A stretch of DNA of 64,000 bases, from the NCBI GenBank assembly GCA_964519985.1, contig CAZFMF010000020.1, forward strand, positions 3,045-67,044, in the 5' to 3' direction. Positions 1-8,115 of the stretch are shown here, one piece after another (position 1 is the first letter of the stretch; every line of letters begins with the position of its first letter). The translations under genes and the position numbers were made by a program. Below the pieces are notes generated by a model, which was not told where the DNA came from, made no database searches, and saw nothing but the letters and a program-made list of their open reading frames with translations. This stretch comes from JAIEOG01 sp964519985. GTDB taxonomy: Bacteria > Bdellovibrionota > FAC87 > UBA2466.

Positions 1-560
1 TCCACGTCGAAGACTTCCTTGCTACCGCATTTTTCCGACTGTTCCTTGGTCGGCGGCACGAGCAGCTCGAACATGAAGTACGAGCCATTGCTCTGCACAA
101 AGCGACTGAGCTCCGCCAGCCGCTTGGCCTGCCGCGCATTCATCGCCGCATCGTCTTCCACGTTATAACGCACCAGAACCTTCACAAACTCCGGCTGGTA
201 TTTTTCGATGTGCTTGGTGTAGTTGGCACCGTACTCAAAATCGAATTCGTCCTGACCACTCTTTTCGGCGGGGATGGCGATGGCAAAGCCGGCCTTTTTG
301 GCCAGCCGCAGCGCTTCATCGCCAAATTGTTCGTCGGCCAAAATCCCCATGTCTTCGCGCGGTAGGCCGGTTTCCACCGCCTTTAAAAAGCCTTCGTAAA
401 CCATCGTCTTATAGGAAGCGATTTCCTTGGTCTGCTCCGGCGTGGGAGTGCCCTGAATCCCAAACATCTTAGTTTGGAAGGAACCCCGGTGATCAAACGG
501 GAGAATCAACATCTCCTTGGGGTATCCGGGTTGGCGTTTTCCTGAGGCGGAAGAGGACAT
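1..560 (-). CDS. DUF2090 / IolC C-terminal-domain protein (3' end outside window)
   Basis: Leftward frame open from an ATG at 560 to the window edge, at least 186 residues. After a short polar N-terminus it reads LILPFDHRGSFQ, the hallmark of the DUF2090 domain. That domain is found fused to the sugar kinase IolC and is thought to be a class I aldolase-like TIM barrel acting on deoxy-keto-gluconate phosphate in inositol breakdown. Here it stands alone, with no kinase domain in front of it. No other inositol gene is visible. The domain call is from memory of the motif; the substrate is unproven. The gene is divergent from the cysteine dioxygenase gene, with 129 bp between the starts. Confidence 0.7.
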   Translation of the reverse strand, partial: MSSSASGKRQPGYPKEMLILPFDHRGSFQTKMFGIQGTPTPEQTKEIASYKTMVYEGFLKAVETGLPREDMGILADEQFGDEALRLAKKAGFAIAIPAEKSGQDEFDFEYGANYTKHIEKYQPEFVKVLVRYNVEDDAAMNARQAKRLAELSRFVQSNGSYFMFELLVPPTKEQSEKCGSKEVFDV

Positions 561-689
561 TTTCTTAGCTCCCTTTTTTGGCTTTGCGCGGCGTGAACCT
601 GATTTCTTCAACGTACAAGAGCGATAAGACAAATCGGCCTTATCGGCAAGTGGGAAGTCTTGGTGATAGAATGCCAGTGGGGGACGTGC

Positions 690-1262
690 ATGAAGCCTAT
701 CTCACTGCGGGAGTTCATCCACTTCCTGGACGCCCAGACGCGCGCCTCCTTTCGCGGTTCCAGTGTGTCGACCTACCTAAACGAATACCTCATCGACATT
801 GATGAGCTGGCGCCGTACGTGCGCTTTCGGGAAGATACGTACGCCCGCAACCTGATTCACCGCACCGAACAATACGAGCTCTTTGCCCTGGCCTGGCTGC
901 CGGGCCAGAAGGCCGCGATTCACGATCATTCCGGCCAACGCTGTTGGACGACGGTCGCCAGCGGCGAGTTAACCTTCCAAAACTACGAACCGATACGCAG
1001 CCTTCAAGCGCCGCCCGTGCCGGTCGGAGAAGCGGAAAAGTATGGAGTGGGAAGGGCTGTCTATATCGATGATGGAATCGGCGTCCACAGCATTTTGAGC
1101 AGCGCCCGCACGCCGACCGTCTCGATGCACCTCTACGCCGGGCCGATTTCGCATTGCCTGGTTTACTGCGATAAAGAACAGGTTTTTAAACAGGTTGAGC
1201 TGACGTGCTTCCCGGCGCTTGAAGCGGAATGGAGTACAACGCATCCACCGCTTCTTGGGTGA
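690..1262 (+). CDS. Cysteine dioxygenase type I
   Basis: A 190-aa cupin protein that should oxidise L-cysteine to cysteine sulfinate using non-haem Fe(II). The iron ligands are visible: HDH at residues 78-80 and a later His at about 133 (GVHSIL). Cys85 lies seven residues after the first His, and Tyr149 sits in the HLYAGP motif. These match the Cys and Tyr that form the thioether cofactor in mammalian CDO; many bacterial CDOs have Gly at the Cys position. The ATG at 690 is preferred over an upstream in-frame start because a GGGGGAC sequence precedes it and family similarity begins there. The last 77 bp overlap the convergent glycosyltransferase gene. Confidence 0.82.
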   Translation: MKPISLREFIHFLDAQTRASFRGSSVSTYLNEYLIDIDELAPYVRFREDTYARNLIHRTEQYELFALAWLPGQKAAIHDHSGQRCWTTVASGELTFQNYEPIRSLQAPPVPVGEAEKYGVGRAVYIDDGIGVHSILSSARTPTVSMHLYAGPISHCLVYCDKEQVFKQVELTCFPALEAEWSTTHPPLLG

Positions 1263-2172
1263 AGGGGATCGAAGGGTTCAACGGTTCCCCGCGCAAGACC
1301 TTTTCGTAACAAGCCAAGTAGGCATCCGCCATCTTGTGGTGGGTAAACTTTTCCATCACCCATTCCCGGCAGCGTTTCGGATCGAAACTTCCGATTTCCG
1401 CAATCGCTTCCAAAAACTCGGCATCGTCTCGACAGATGCGACCGACTTCCGATCCCACCAGTTCCGGGAGCGATCCCCACGGTGAAGCGAAAACCGGCGT
1501 CCCGCTCACTAGGGCCTCCACCACCGCCAGTCCGAATGGCTCGTTCCACAGCACCGGAAAGAGCAGCGCCGATGCGCGCGAAACGTAGTTCGCTTTCGCT
1601 GCTCCGCCCACCATTCCATTCCAGTGCACCCCACGCCAGTGTTTGAATAAAAGCCGGCTCCCGCCCAGAATCTGCAACTCGCGGTTGGCCTTGCGCGCAA
1701 TGCGGATGGCGCCGGCGACGTTTTTCACTTTCCAAGCCGCCTTGGCGAGAAAGAGCAAAGAACCGTCCTTCTCTTCGCGGTAGCGGTAATCCTCGGGATC
1801 AATTCCGTTGTAGACGAAACATTCGGCGCCATGGCGGCGCGCGTGATTGCGGCTGACGAAAGCCGTATTGCGCAAGAACGCTTCTCCCGCCTTACCGTTG
1901 CCCTCAATAGTGACGACGTGGGGCCGGGAAGGAAATGCTTCCGGCGTATTGAAGTAGTGAAAGACGTCAACCCCGGGCAGCTGTTCTTCGATCGGTTTGC
2001 GGAAATTTGGATGGACGACTTTGGCCCAAGTGCAGCGACTGCCCGGTAGGCAAGCCAGGGTCACGTGAATCCCCCGACCGGCTAAGGCTTTTGAGAGCCA
2101 CCAAACGACGCGCTCCGTCCCGCCATATTCGACGACCGGCAATACCGCTTCATGAATGAGGGCGACCTTCAT
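1186..2172 (-). CDS. GT4-family glycosyltransferase
   Basis: A 328-aa GT-B fold protein. The N-terminus MKVALIHEAVLPVVEYGGTERVVWW is typical of group 1 glycosyltransferases. The C-terminal half carries NEPFGLAVVEALVSGTPV, the E-x7-E nucleotide-sugar-binding motif. It probably transfers a sugar from an NDP donor to an envelope glycan, but acceptor and donor cannot be read from sequence. There is no signal peptide, so it is likely cytoplasmic. It stands alone on this strand and its 3' end overlaps the cysteine dioxygenase gene tail to tail, which is unusual but supported by good coding on both strands. Confidence 0.8.
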   Translation of the reverse strand: MKVALIHEAVLPVVEYGGTERVVWWLSKALAGRGIHVTLACLPGSRCTWAKVVHPNFRKPIEEQLPGVDVFHYFNTPEAFPSRPHVVTIEGNGKAGEAFLRNTAFVSRNHARRHGAECFVYNGIDPEDYRYREEKDGSLLFLAKAAWKVKNVAGAIRIARKANRELQILGGSRLLFKHWRGVHWNGMVGGAAKANYVSRASALLFPVLWNEPFGLAVVEALVSGTPVFASPWGSLPELVGSEVGRICRDDAEFLEAIAEIGSFDPKRCREWVMEKFTHHKMADAYLACYEKVLRGEPLNPSIPFTQEAVDALYSIPLQAPGSTSAQPV

Positions 2173-2271
2173 TAGGTCGCCACACTAACACGCCAAGATC
2201 GCACCCTCAACCCGCCCGCTCCGGCGCGAGGGCCCGGGGAACAGAATGCAATGCAAACTTCTTGAAGGACC

Positions 2272-2718
2272 TTAGCGCTTGGCGACGGCCTGGGCGTATG
2301 CACGGAATTGGTACTCATCCACTTCCCGCAGCCAAGCGGTAAGGTATTTTTGCACCCAGCGACGCATGGTCGCGTTATTGGTATCAACCCGCTTGGGGGA
2401 CAAGCCCGAAAGCTCCATTTTCTGGATCATCTCGAAGCGCAGTCCTTTAAGGAAGCGCGCGGCGAGGGCTTCGTTCGCCTTCGCTAGGCGCGCGTACCGT
2501 TCTTGAATCTGTCGCGCCGCACTCGGATTCACATCCCGGCCAATCTCCAGCGCGAACTGGAGATACTCCGGGTAGTCATCCATGATATCGTCCACGTCCG
2601 AAGTGGCCTTATGGATCGGAAACGCCAACGATGCGATTTCGCGAACCGCCAACTCATTCGTCCCGACGGTCTGAACCGCCGTTCCCTGCAACAAAACACT
2701 AATCAGTAGAGCAATCAT
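2272..2718 (-). CDS. Secreted hypothetical protein, alpha-helical
   Basis: A 148-aa protein with a short hydrophobic N-terminus (MIALLISVLLQGTAVQ) that looks like a signal peptide. The mature part is charged and predicted mostly helical, with no Cys. I do not recognise a family. It ends about 100 bp before the start of the leftward glycosyltransferase gene. Its ATG overlaps the stop of a possible upstream 60-aa ORF in an ATGA junction, hinting at translational coupling. Function unknown. Confidence 0.6.
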   Translation of the reverse strand: MIALLISVLLQGTAVQTVGTNELAVREIASLAFPIHKATSDVDDIMDDYPEYLQFALEIGRDVNPSAARQIQERYARLAKANEALAARFLKGLRFEMIQKMELSGLSPKRVDTNNATMRRWVQKYLTAWLREVDEYQFRAYAQAVAKR

Positions 2719-2897
2719 CGCCTACCTCCCGGCGCCACATCTATCAAGGTTCGTGCCGGCTCGTGCGGGCACGCCGAGGTGTTTTTCTTTGCACAGAAAG
2801 GACACTCCGCGGCACCGGGTGCGCCGGAAAACGTCACCGCTGTCGTCTTCTTATTCCCCGCGCCAGCCTGCGCGGCCGTGGAATGGAACTTGCTCAA
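2715..2897 (-). CDS. Possible small Cys-containing protein (doubtful)
   Basis: A 60-aa leftward ORF from a TTG start. The C-terminal half contains CPFCAKKNTSACPHEP, a CxxC plus a further Cys and His that could bind zinc. Its stop overlaps the start of the downstream secreted protein as ATGA, the usual sign of a two-gene operon. Against it: no convincing ribosome binding site, a TTG start, and an Ala/Gly-rich N-terminus that could be chance coding in GC-rich DNA. Recorded as a candidate only. Confidence 0.25.
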   Translation of the reverse strand: MSKFHSTAAQAGAGNKKTTAVTFSGAPGAAECPFCAKKNTSACPHEPARTLIDVAPGGRR

Positions 2898-2967
2898 TCG
2901 CCGCTCGGCTCGCCGTGCGTTTGCGCGGCGAGTGTTGGCATAAGGGGAACGTTAGTAGGAGGACTTC

Positions 2968-3603
2968 ATGTTATTCACAAAGATCATCGCGGGACTCGCG
3001 ATTGCCGGGGCGTTGGTTCCGGGAACGGCCTTCGGCGAAGGCCAGGCCCCAGGGACGGCGCCCGCTCAAATCGCGGTCGCGGCGAACACCGCGGTGGCTC
3101 CGCCCGGACAAGCGGCGGCGGGGCAACAACCCCAGTACGCGCAAATCCAGCCGTACCGCACTTACATCACGGTGCAAAGCTACGTGATGGACAACAACGG
3201 GGATCCCAAGAACCCCATTTCGAATGTGCGGTTGGAAATTGCTTTTCCGGGCGAGAAGAAATTCGAGCTACCGGAAGGCGGGCAATACTGGCCGATCGGC
3301 AATGGACAGAAGCAAGACATCGCGCGGACGTATGAATTGCCTTGGCAGTTCATCAACAACGATGGTTTCGAGTTCACGGTGCAGATGGTGCGCAAGGGTG
3401 GCAAGATGTTGCCCTGCAAATTCAAAGTGACGCAATTGTCGCAATACAATCGCGGTTACTTCTGTCACACCGATGTGCAGTGGCAGTACGACCAAAAAGT
3501 TGCCGAGGAGAAGCTGGACAAAGAAGGCGTTCAGATTCGGGTGTTCACCGACAAGAACACGCCCGCGAAAGAGCTTCCGAAGGACGCTCTCGCGCTTCGC
3601 TAA
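2968..3603 (+). CDS. Secreted hypothetical protein
   Basis: A 211-aa protein starting after a strong AGGAGGA site. It has a clear signal peptide (residues 1 to about 23, ending ALVPGTAFGEG), then an Ala/Pro/Gln-rich linker to about residue 55. A folded domain from about 60 to 190 is beta-rich, with two Cys (MLPCKF and GYFCHT) that could form a disulfide in the periplasm. The family is not recognised. The gene is followed within 10 bp by a GTCATTGCGAG-type repeat and then by the convergent propeptide-like gene. Confidence 0.7.
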   Translation: MLFTKIIAGLAIAGALVPGTAFGEGQAPGTAPAQIAVAANTAVAPPGQAAAGQQPQYAQIQPYRTYITVQSYVMDNNGDPKNPISNVRLEIAFPGEKKFELPEGGQYWPIGNGQKQDIARTYELPWQFINNDGFEFTVQMVRKGGKMLPCKFKVTQLSQYNRGYFCHTDVQWQYDQKVAEEKLDKEGVQIRVFTDKNTPAKELPKDALALR

Positions 3604-3610
3604 CGTTCCT

Positions 3611-3656
3611 GTCATTGCGAGCGCGCTGCGGGGCTGCTCGTTTCACTCGCAGTGAC
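3611..3656. repeat. REP-like inverted repeat (GTCATTGCGAG family)
   Basis: GTCATTGCGAG at 3611-3621 faces CTCGCAGTGAC at the right end, an 11-bp inverted repeat with one mismatch. It lies between two convergent genes. Related sequence occurs at 49413-49438 and 54671-54797. Elements starting GTCATTGCGAG are widespread dispersed intergenic palindromes in several bacterial phyla. It may double as a transcription terminator here. Confidence 0.6.
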
Positions 3657-4301
3657 CTAGAATTCTGCTCTGGGGACGGTCAGGTCTAAGACCTGGCCGT
3701 CACTGGCGCGGAAAATAGCCTGCACCGAAGCTTGGCTTCCCGTCTTACGTCTCACCGTCATCGCGAACGCCGGCACCGGCACCGAACCATCTCGCGGCAC
3801 ATACAGGACCGGAGCGACCGCCTCGGCGACTTTCTCAAACCGACTTTCAATCGTGGACTCCATCTGATCCATTGCCATCACCGGTTGACCCAAATCCGCC
3901 TCGGCCACGGGGCGGTATTGCATCTGAACATCCTTCACTTCCAGAGCGCGCGTCACCCGCAGCTGGATCTCCATTCCGATCAATTCGTAATCACCCTGGA
4001 ACACTTTATAACGCACGAGCGTACCCAGAGGATTTTCGGCGATCTCCGCGCGCAATTCGTGGTGCGGCTGGACACCCCAGAGTTCGCGGTTCGTTTCCAC
4101 GAAACGGTGGGCGATTTCCTCGGCCGAGTTTCCCGACCAGTTGGGAAAGGCGCTCAATCGCCGGACCGGCAGGGCGGCGAGGTTGGCTTGCCGCGGCCTG
4201 AGCGCACTGAGCGTCGATTCGGTTTCGGCCGGCGCCGATTCCCACTGCAAGATGCCAATCAGGCCCAACAAAATGAGGCTGGTGAAAAAGGTGCGTTTCA
4301 T
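3657..4301 (-). CDS. Secreted FTP/PepSY-propeptide-like protein
   Basis: A 214-aa protein with an N-terminal signal peptide (MKRTFFTSLILLGLIGILQW). Residues about 60-130 read like the fungalysin/thermolysin propeptide (FTP) fold: a helix with ANR-like ETNRELWGV, then alternating strands ending YELIGMEIQLRVT. In secreted metalloproteases this domain is an N-terminal intramolecular chaperone and inhibitor. Here no protease domain follows. Its ATG overlaps the TGA of the upstream zinc-protease lipoprotein gene (ATGA), so the two are almost certainly co-translated. My inference is that it folds or inhibits that protease in trans. FTP assignment is by pattern, not by a profile search. Confidence 0.62.
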   Translation of the reverse strand: MKRTFFTSLILLGLIGILQWESAPAETESTLSALRPRQANLAALPVRRLSAFPNWSGNSAEEIAHRFVETNRELWGVQPHHELRAEIAENPLGTLVRYKVFQGDYELIGMEIQLRVTRALEVKDVQMQYRPVAEADLGQPVMAMDQMESTIESRFEKVAEAVAPVLYVPRDGSVPVPAFAMTVRRKTGSQASVQAIFRASDGQVLDLTVPRAEF

Positions 4302-5839
4302 AACCGCAGCTCCCCTTCGAAAACGGTCTCGGTGCCGTTCTCCGGAATCAAGCGGAGGCGGTAAGGAATGCGTTGTCCCGCACGGGCCGTGCTATCAATT
4401 TCTCCGGCGACCGAGAAATCAACCCCTAGACCCGCACCCCCCGTACCGACGGCAATCGTTTTCCCGGCCGCGAGATCGCCGTAACCCTGCTGGTAGGTCA
4501 GCGCGATAAGCTTCGCGTCTTTCGGCTCGAGTTTCAGCCGTACGTTGCGGGCGACTTGGGAATTCGCGTTTTGGATTTGTACATTAAAGACCACGGTGAC
4601 GCCGGGGCCGGGGCTCGCCGCCGAGACCGTACCGCTATCGCTCACCTTAACGGTGACCGGCGCGGCGGTGAGTTTCAGCGGGTTATCCAGCGTATCGGCT
4701 TCAATGAAACCGCGATTTTCAAAGGCTTCGTTGATGGCGTCGGTGTGCCCCCCGCAATGGAGTTCCTCATCCGCGTTCTGCAACGCCGACTGAAACTGCG
4801 CAAAACTCGTGTCCCGTTTGAGCAAGCTGACCGCCGAGTAAATCATGCGGTCCGATTTCAATGCGCCGGCTTCGGCATCTTCGGCCACGAAGTTCTTGCG
4901 AATATCCCAGAGCACTCGCGTGCACCATTCGGCGACTTCGTAGCGTTCGGGGCGGGCACCGGTCCCATCGGCGGTAGCCACGGTGCGGAAGTCCATCGGC
5001 CCTTGCGCGGAGCGCAGCGGGTCTCCGGCCTTGTATCCATCTAAATTGCGGGCAATCCATTTGCCGATGTAGGGCTTGTCGCTAACCGATTCGCTTAAGT
5101 AGTCGGCAAGGCATTCGTGAATGGCGGAACCTTCGGTCCAAATCGCGCCAGTGTCGCCCGCGTAATCCATTCCGCGTTCGCCGGTGACGCTCTCATTGAA
5201 GAGGTGACCGAACTCGTGCCAGTACATATCCTGGTCGGCCCCCGGAGCATACTGAGACGCACCATAGAGCTTGATCGTACGCGGTGACTTGGGGTTCAGA
5301 TACGCGTGGTCGTAGAAAGCATTCACGTCTTTGCTGGTGCTGCCGGCGGCTTGCACCATGACGTAGAGCGGTCGCGTTTTCACCACCGAGAAACCCAACG
5401 CCTCCACGTACGCCTGGATCGCGGTCACACTGCGATAGGCCATCACTTCCGAGTAGTGGATGTTATCGGGTTTGAATTTGAAGTCGCCGCTGGAGTTCGG
5501 AGCGGCGAGAGTCGAGAGCGCATCGCTGAGGTCTTTGATGCGCACTTTCAAAAAGCTATTGTCCAATCGCCCCGGCGCACTCAGACCCAGCAAACTAAAA
5601 ATCCCCCCGGCATCGATGATCTTCGCGTCGACCACACTGGCGGTCGCGGAATTCGTCGCGTCGATCGGATTGGGCAGGATCAAAAAACCTTCGGGCCCGG
5701 TGCTGGACTGCAAACCGCGGGTTCGCAACATACTGAGTTTGGAAACATCGAGAGTCGGGCCTTCGCAACCCGAGTTTCCACAAGCGTTCAAAAGAAGGGC
5801 GAAAGCGATGAGCATCGAGATGAGATTGCGCTGGGCCAT
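4298..5839 (-). CDS. Lipoprotein zinc metalloprotease (HEFGH, gluzincin-like)
   Basis: About 513 aa. The N-terminus ends in the lipobox LLNAC, so it should be a lipid-anchored envelope protein. HEFGH near residues 208-212 is a zinc-binding HExxH, and about 30 residues later HECLADYLSE supplies a likely third Glu ligand, the gluzincin arrangement of thermolysin (M4) and fungalysin (M36) peptidases. The C-terminal about 130 residues resemble an Ig-like or CARDB beta domain (VVFNVQIQNANSQVARNVRL). No propeptide precedes the catalytic part; a propeptide-like protein is the next gene in the operon. An in-frame GTG at 5845 is an alternative start; ATG at 5839 is preferred. Confidence 0.72.
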   Translation of the reverse strand: MAQRNLISMLIAFALLLNACGNSGCEGPTLDVSKLSMLRTRGLQSSTGPEGFLILPNPIDATNSATASVVDAKIIDAGGIFSLLGLSAPGRLDNSFLKVRIKDLSDALSTLAAPNSSGDFKFKPDNIHYSEVMAYRSVTAIQAYVEALGFSVVKTRPLYVMVQAAGSTSKDVNAFYDHAYLNPKSPRTIKLYGASQYAPGADQDMYWHEFGHLFNESVTGERGMDYAGDTGAIWTEGSAIHECLADYLSESVSDKPYIGKWIARNLDGYKAGDPLRSAQGPMDFRTVATADGTGARPERYEVAEWCTRVLWDIRKNFVAEDAEAGALKSDRMIYSAVSLLKRDTSFAQFQSALQNADEELHCGGHTDAINEAFENRGFIEADTLDNPLKLTAAPVTVKVSDSGTVSAASPGPGVTVVFNVQIQNANSQVARNVRLKLEPKDAKLIALTYQQGYGDLAAGKTIAVGTGGAGLGVDFSVAGEIDSTARAGQRIPYRLRLIPENGTETVFEGELRL

Positions 5840-5845
5840 ACCCAC

Positions 5846-6148
5846 AGTGAGTGCAACGGAGGTGCCACCATCACGATAATTTATTTATATATTTCAATAA
5901 GTTACATACATTTCGGACGGCGTTTTTGTCGAAGAACTGGGCGATTTTCCGCCGCAAATCGAAGTGGAAGCTGAATACCCTCCGAATTCAAATGCTTACC
6001 CCCTCGTTACGATCTGCGCGGACGCCCAAAAGGTACCCACTTCCTATCCGGTGTGGTCTTTGATTCGTGGGCCGTGGTTCCCCAACCACGGCCCACGATT
6101 TGAAAACAAAACACCTGATAGGAAGTGGGTACCTTTTAGGATGACAGA
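5846..6148. other. Intergenic region: AT-rich promoter-like DNA plus nested inverted repeat
   Basis: About 300 bp without a convincing gene. The left part (5876-5912) is strongly AT-rich (TTATTTATATATTTCAATAA) and is the likely promoter of the leftward lipoprotease gene. The right part holds the nested inverted repeat listed at 6028-6137. Short ORFs here lack ribosome binding sites. Confidence 0.5.
6028..6137. repeat. Nested inverted repeat, GGTACCCACTTCC family, copy 1
   Basis: Outer arms of 27 bp (6028-6054 and 6111-6137) begin AAAAGGTACCCACTTCC and pair with a single mismatch. Inside is a second perfect hairpin, 15-bp stem TCGTGGGCCGTGGTT with a four-base CCCC loop (6065-6098). The element starts 11 nt after the cysS stop codon. 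Copies with similar outer ends lie at 11461-11542 and 49298-49406. Confidence 0.85.
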
Positions 6149-7627
6149 CTAGGGCAAAACGTCCCAGTCGGTGCCGGTGGGGGTGTCTTTGATTTCGATC
6201 CCCTGCTGGGCCAGTTCGTCGCGGATGGCGTCGGACCTCCCGAAATCTTTCTTGGCGCGCGCTTCTTTGCGCTCGGAGATTTTGGCTTCAATCGCGGCCG
6301 GATCGATTCCGCGCCCGGCGAGAATGTTTTGTTTCAGCGCATTCAGATAGCCGGCGGCGTCTTCACCGAAAAGATTGAGCACCGCGGAGAGACTTTCCAA
6401 CTGGGCGACGAATGCTTTCGCGGCCGCCACGGCCCCCGCCGTGGGTTTAAAACCTTTTTTGTCGATGAGCGCGTTGATCGCGCGCACATAATCGAAGACG
6501 AAGGCCAAAGCCTTGGGAGCGTTAAAGTCATCGCTCATCGCCTGCATCCAACCGGCTTCAAACCCCTTGGCGAGTTCATTTACCGTCGATAACTCGGGCG
6601 GTTCCGCACCCACTACCGGAGCACTTAGACTGGCTACCGCCGCCGCCTTTTTCTTCGCCGAGTACACCCGGTGTAACGCCGCCTGAATATCGCGAATCTG
6701 CGTATCACTAAACTCCACCGGCGAACGGTAATGCACGGAGAGCAGCAGGTAGCGCAAAGTCTCGGCCGTGTACTTTTTGATGAAATCGCGGGTTAGAAAA
6801 ATATTGCCCAAAGACTTGGACATCTTTTCTTTTTGGATCGAAATCAGGTTGTTGTGCATCCAAAGCTTCGCGAACGGCTTTCGCGTGCAGGCCTCGGCTT
6901 GGGCGATCTCATTTTCATGGTGCGGGTGGATCAGATCCAATCCGCCACCATGGATATCAAAGGTATCACCCAGCAACTCCATCGCCATCGCCGAACACTC
7001 AATATGCCATCCGGGGCGGCCCTTGCCCCATGGACTTTCCCAGGCCGGTTCGTCGGCGGCCTTCTGCGGTTTCCAAAGGCTGAAATCGAGTGGATCGTGC
7101 TTTTTCTCGTCAGCAGCGATGCGCACGCCCACGAGCAAATCGTCGATTTTCTTGTTCGAGAGCTTTCCGTAATCGGGAAAACTGCGTACCGAAAAAAAGA
7201 CTTCCCCGTCTTCGGCGACGTACGCCGCTTGATTGCGGATTAACCCTTCGATTAACGCGATAATCCGCGGGATGTGCTCACTGACTTTGGGTTGTTGATT
7301 GGGCAGTCGTACCCCGAGGCTCTTCAGGTCAGCCACGTACTCCGTCGTGAACTTGTCCGCGATCGCTTTCCACGTCGTTTTCTCGTCCCGAGCCCGATTG
7401 ATGATCTTATCGTCGACGTCGGTGTAGTTCATCACCCACCGAACCTGGTACCCGGATTTCTCCAAAAAGCGCCGAACCACGTCGAAGAAGGCCGCCGGCC
7501 GTGCATTGCCGATATGGGTCAACCCGTAAACCGTCGGCCCGCAGGTATACATCCCCACTTTGCCCGGTTTCAGGGGCTGGAACGTCTCTTTCTTGCCGGA
7601 AAGTGTGTTGGTAATGAGCAATGACAT
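6149..7627 (-). CDS. cysS: Cysteinyl-tRNA synthetase
   Basis: A 492-aa class I synthetase that charges tRNA-Cys in the cytoplasm. It has the zinc and nucleotide-binding start MYTCGPTVYGLTHIGNARP (the HIGN signature), the CxxxH zinc ligands around HIECSAMAMELLG and HHENEIAQ, and the KMSKS loop as KEKMSKSLGN. The C-terminal helical domain ends EIKDTPTGTDWDVLP, as in the family. The ATG shares its A with the TAA of ispF (TAATG), so it is translationally coupled in a carD-ispD-ispF-cysS operon, an order also seen in other phyla. Confidence 0.97.
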   Translation of the reverse strand: MSLLITNTLSGKKETFQPLKPGKVGMYTCGPTVYGLTHIGNARPAAFFDVVRRFLEKSGYQVRWVMNYTDVDDKIINRARDEKTTWKAIADKFTTEYVADLKSLGVRLPNQQPKVSEHIPRIIALIEGLIRNQAAYVAEDGEVFFSVRSFPDYGKLSNKKIDDLLVGVRIAADEKKHDPLDFSLWKPQKAADEPAWESPWGKGRPGWHIECSAMAMELLGDTFDIHGGGLDLIHPHHENEIAQAEACTRKPFAKLWMHNNLISIQKEKMSKSLGNIFLTRDFIKKYTAETLRYLLLSVHYRSPVEFSDTQIRDIQAALHRVYSAKKKAAAVASLSAPVVGAEPPELSTVNELAKGFEAGWMQAMSDDFNAPKALAFVFDYVRAINALIDKKGFKPTAGAVAAAKAFVAQLESLSAVLNLFGEDAAGYLNALKQNILAGRGIDPAAIEAKISERKEARAKKDFGRSDAIRDELAQQGIEIKDTPTGTDWDVLP

Positions 7628-8115
7628 TAGCGCGAAAGCGGTTCGAGATTGACCACGGCGTGCGCCGCAATGGCTTTGTTTTCTCCCACGAGACCGAGAC
7701 CTTCCATCGTCTTCGCCTTCACGCTCACGCAGGCGAGTTCCACCCCGAGCAGTGTCGCAATCGAGCGGCGAATCGTATCGGAATGGGGAGAGAGCTTAGG
7801 CTCTTCGAGTATGACAATGGAATCGAAATGGGACACCCGGTAACCCAGCCCGCGAATTTTCGTGAGCACATCCGCCACAAACTCGGCGCTGGCGCGATTG
7901 CGGTTTTCGGGCGCCTTATCGGGAAAGTGTTGGCCGATATCCCCTAGGGCGACCGCACCCAAACACGCGTCGACTAGCGCGTGGAGCAAGACATCCCCAT
8001 CGCTATGGGCTTGGATTTTAAATCGGCAAGGAATCGGGACACCGCCAATCGGAATATGGCTCGCCTCGACGGTCGGAATCAAACGATGGATGTCGTAACC
8101 GATCCCGGTTCGCAT
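7627..8115 (-). CDS. ispF: 2-C-methyl-D-erythritol 2,4-cyclodiphosphate synthase
   Basis: A 162-aa MEP-pathway enzyme that cyclises CDP-methylerythritol 2-phosphate to MEcPP with release of CMP. The N-terminal GIGYDIHRL supplies the Asp and His metal ligands, and HSDGDVLLHALVDACLGA is the second signature. Length is typical (about 157-162). Its first 37 nt overlap the end of ispD. The start is fixed by the conserved MR-GIGYD beginning. ispD and ispF catalyse the third and fifth steps of the same pathway, and dxr (35.6-36.7 kb) encodes an earlier step. Confidence 0.97.
   Translation of the reverse strand: MRTGIGYDIHRLIPTVEASHIPIGGVPIPCRFKIQAHSDGDVLLHALVDACLGAVALGDIGQHFPDKAPENRNRASAEFVADVLTKIRGLGYRVSHFDSIVILEEPKLSPHSDTIRRSIATLLGVELACVSVKAKTMEGLGLVGENKAIAAHAVVNLEPLSR

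Noticed and set aside
2763..3335. 190-aa ORF before and across the secreted protein gene
   Set aside because: Overlaps a gene with strong ribosome site and signal peptide; composition is Arg/Gly-rich noise.
6028..6137. Classical IS remnant
   Set aside because: No transposase fragment inside, arms continuous to an inner hairpin, no target duplication seen.
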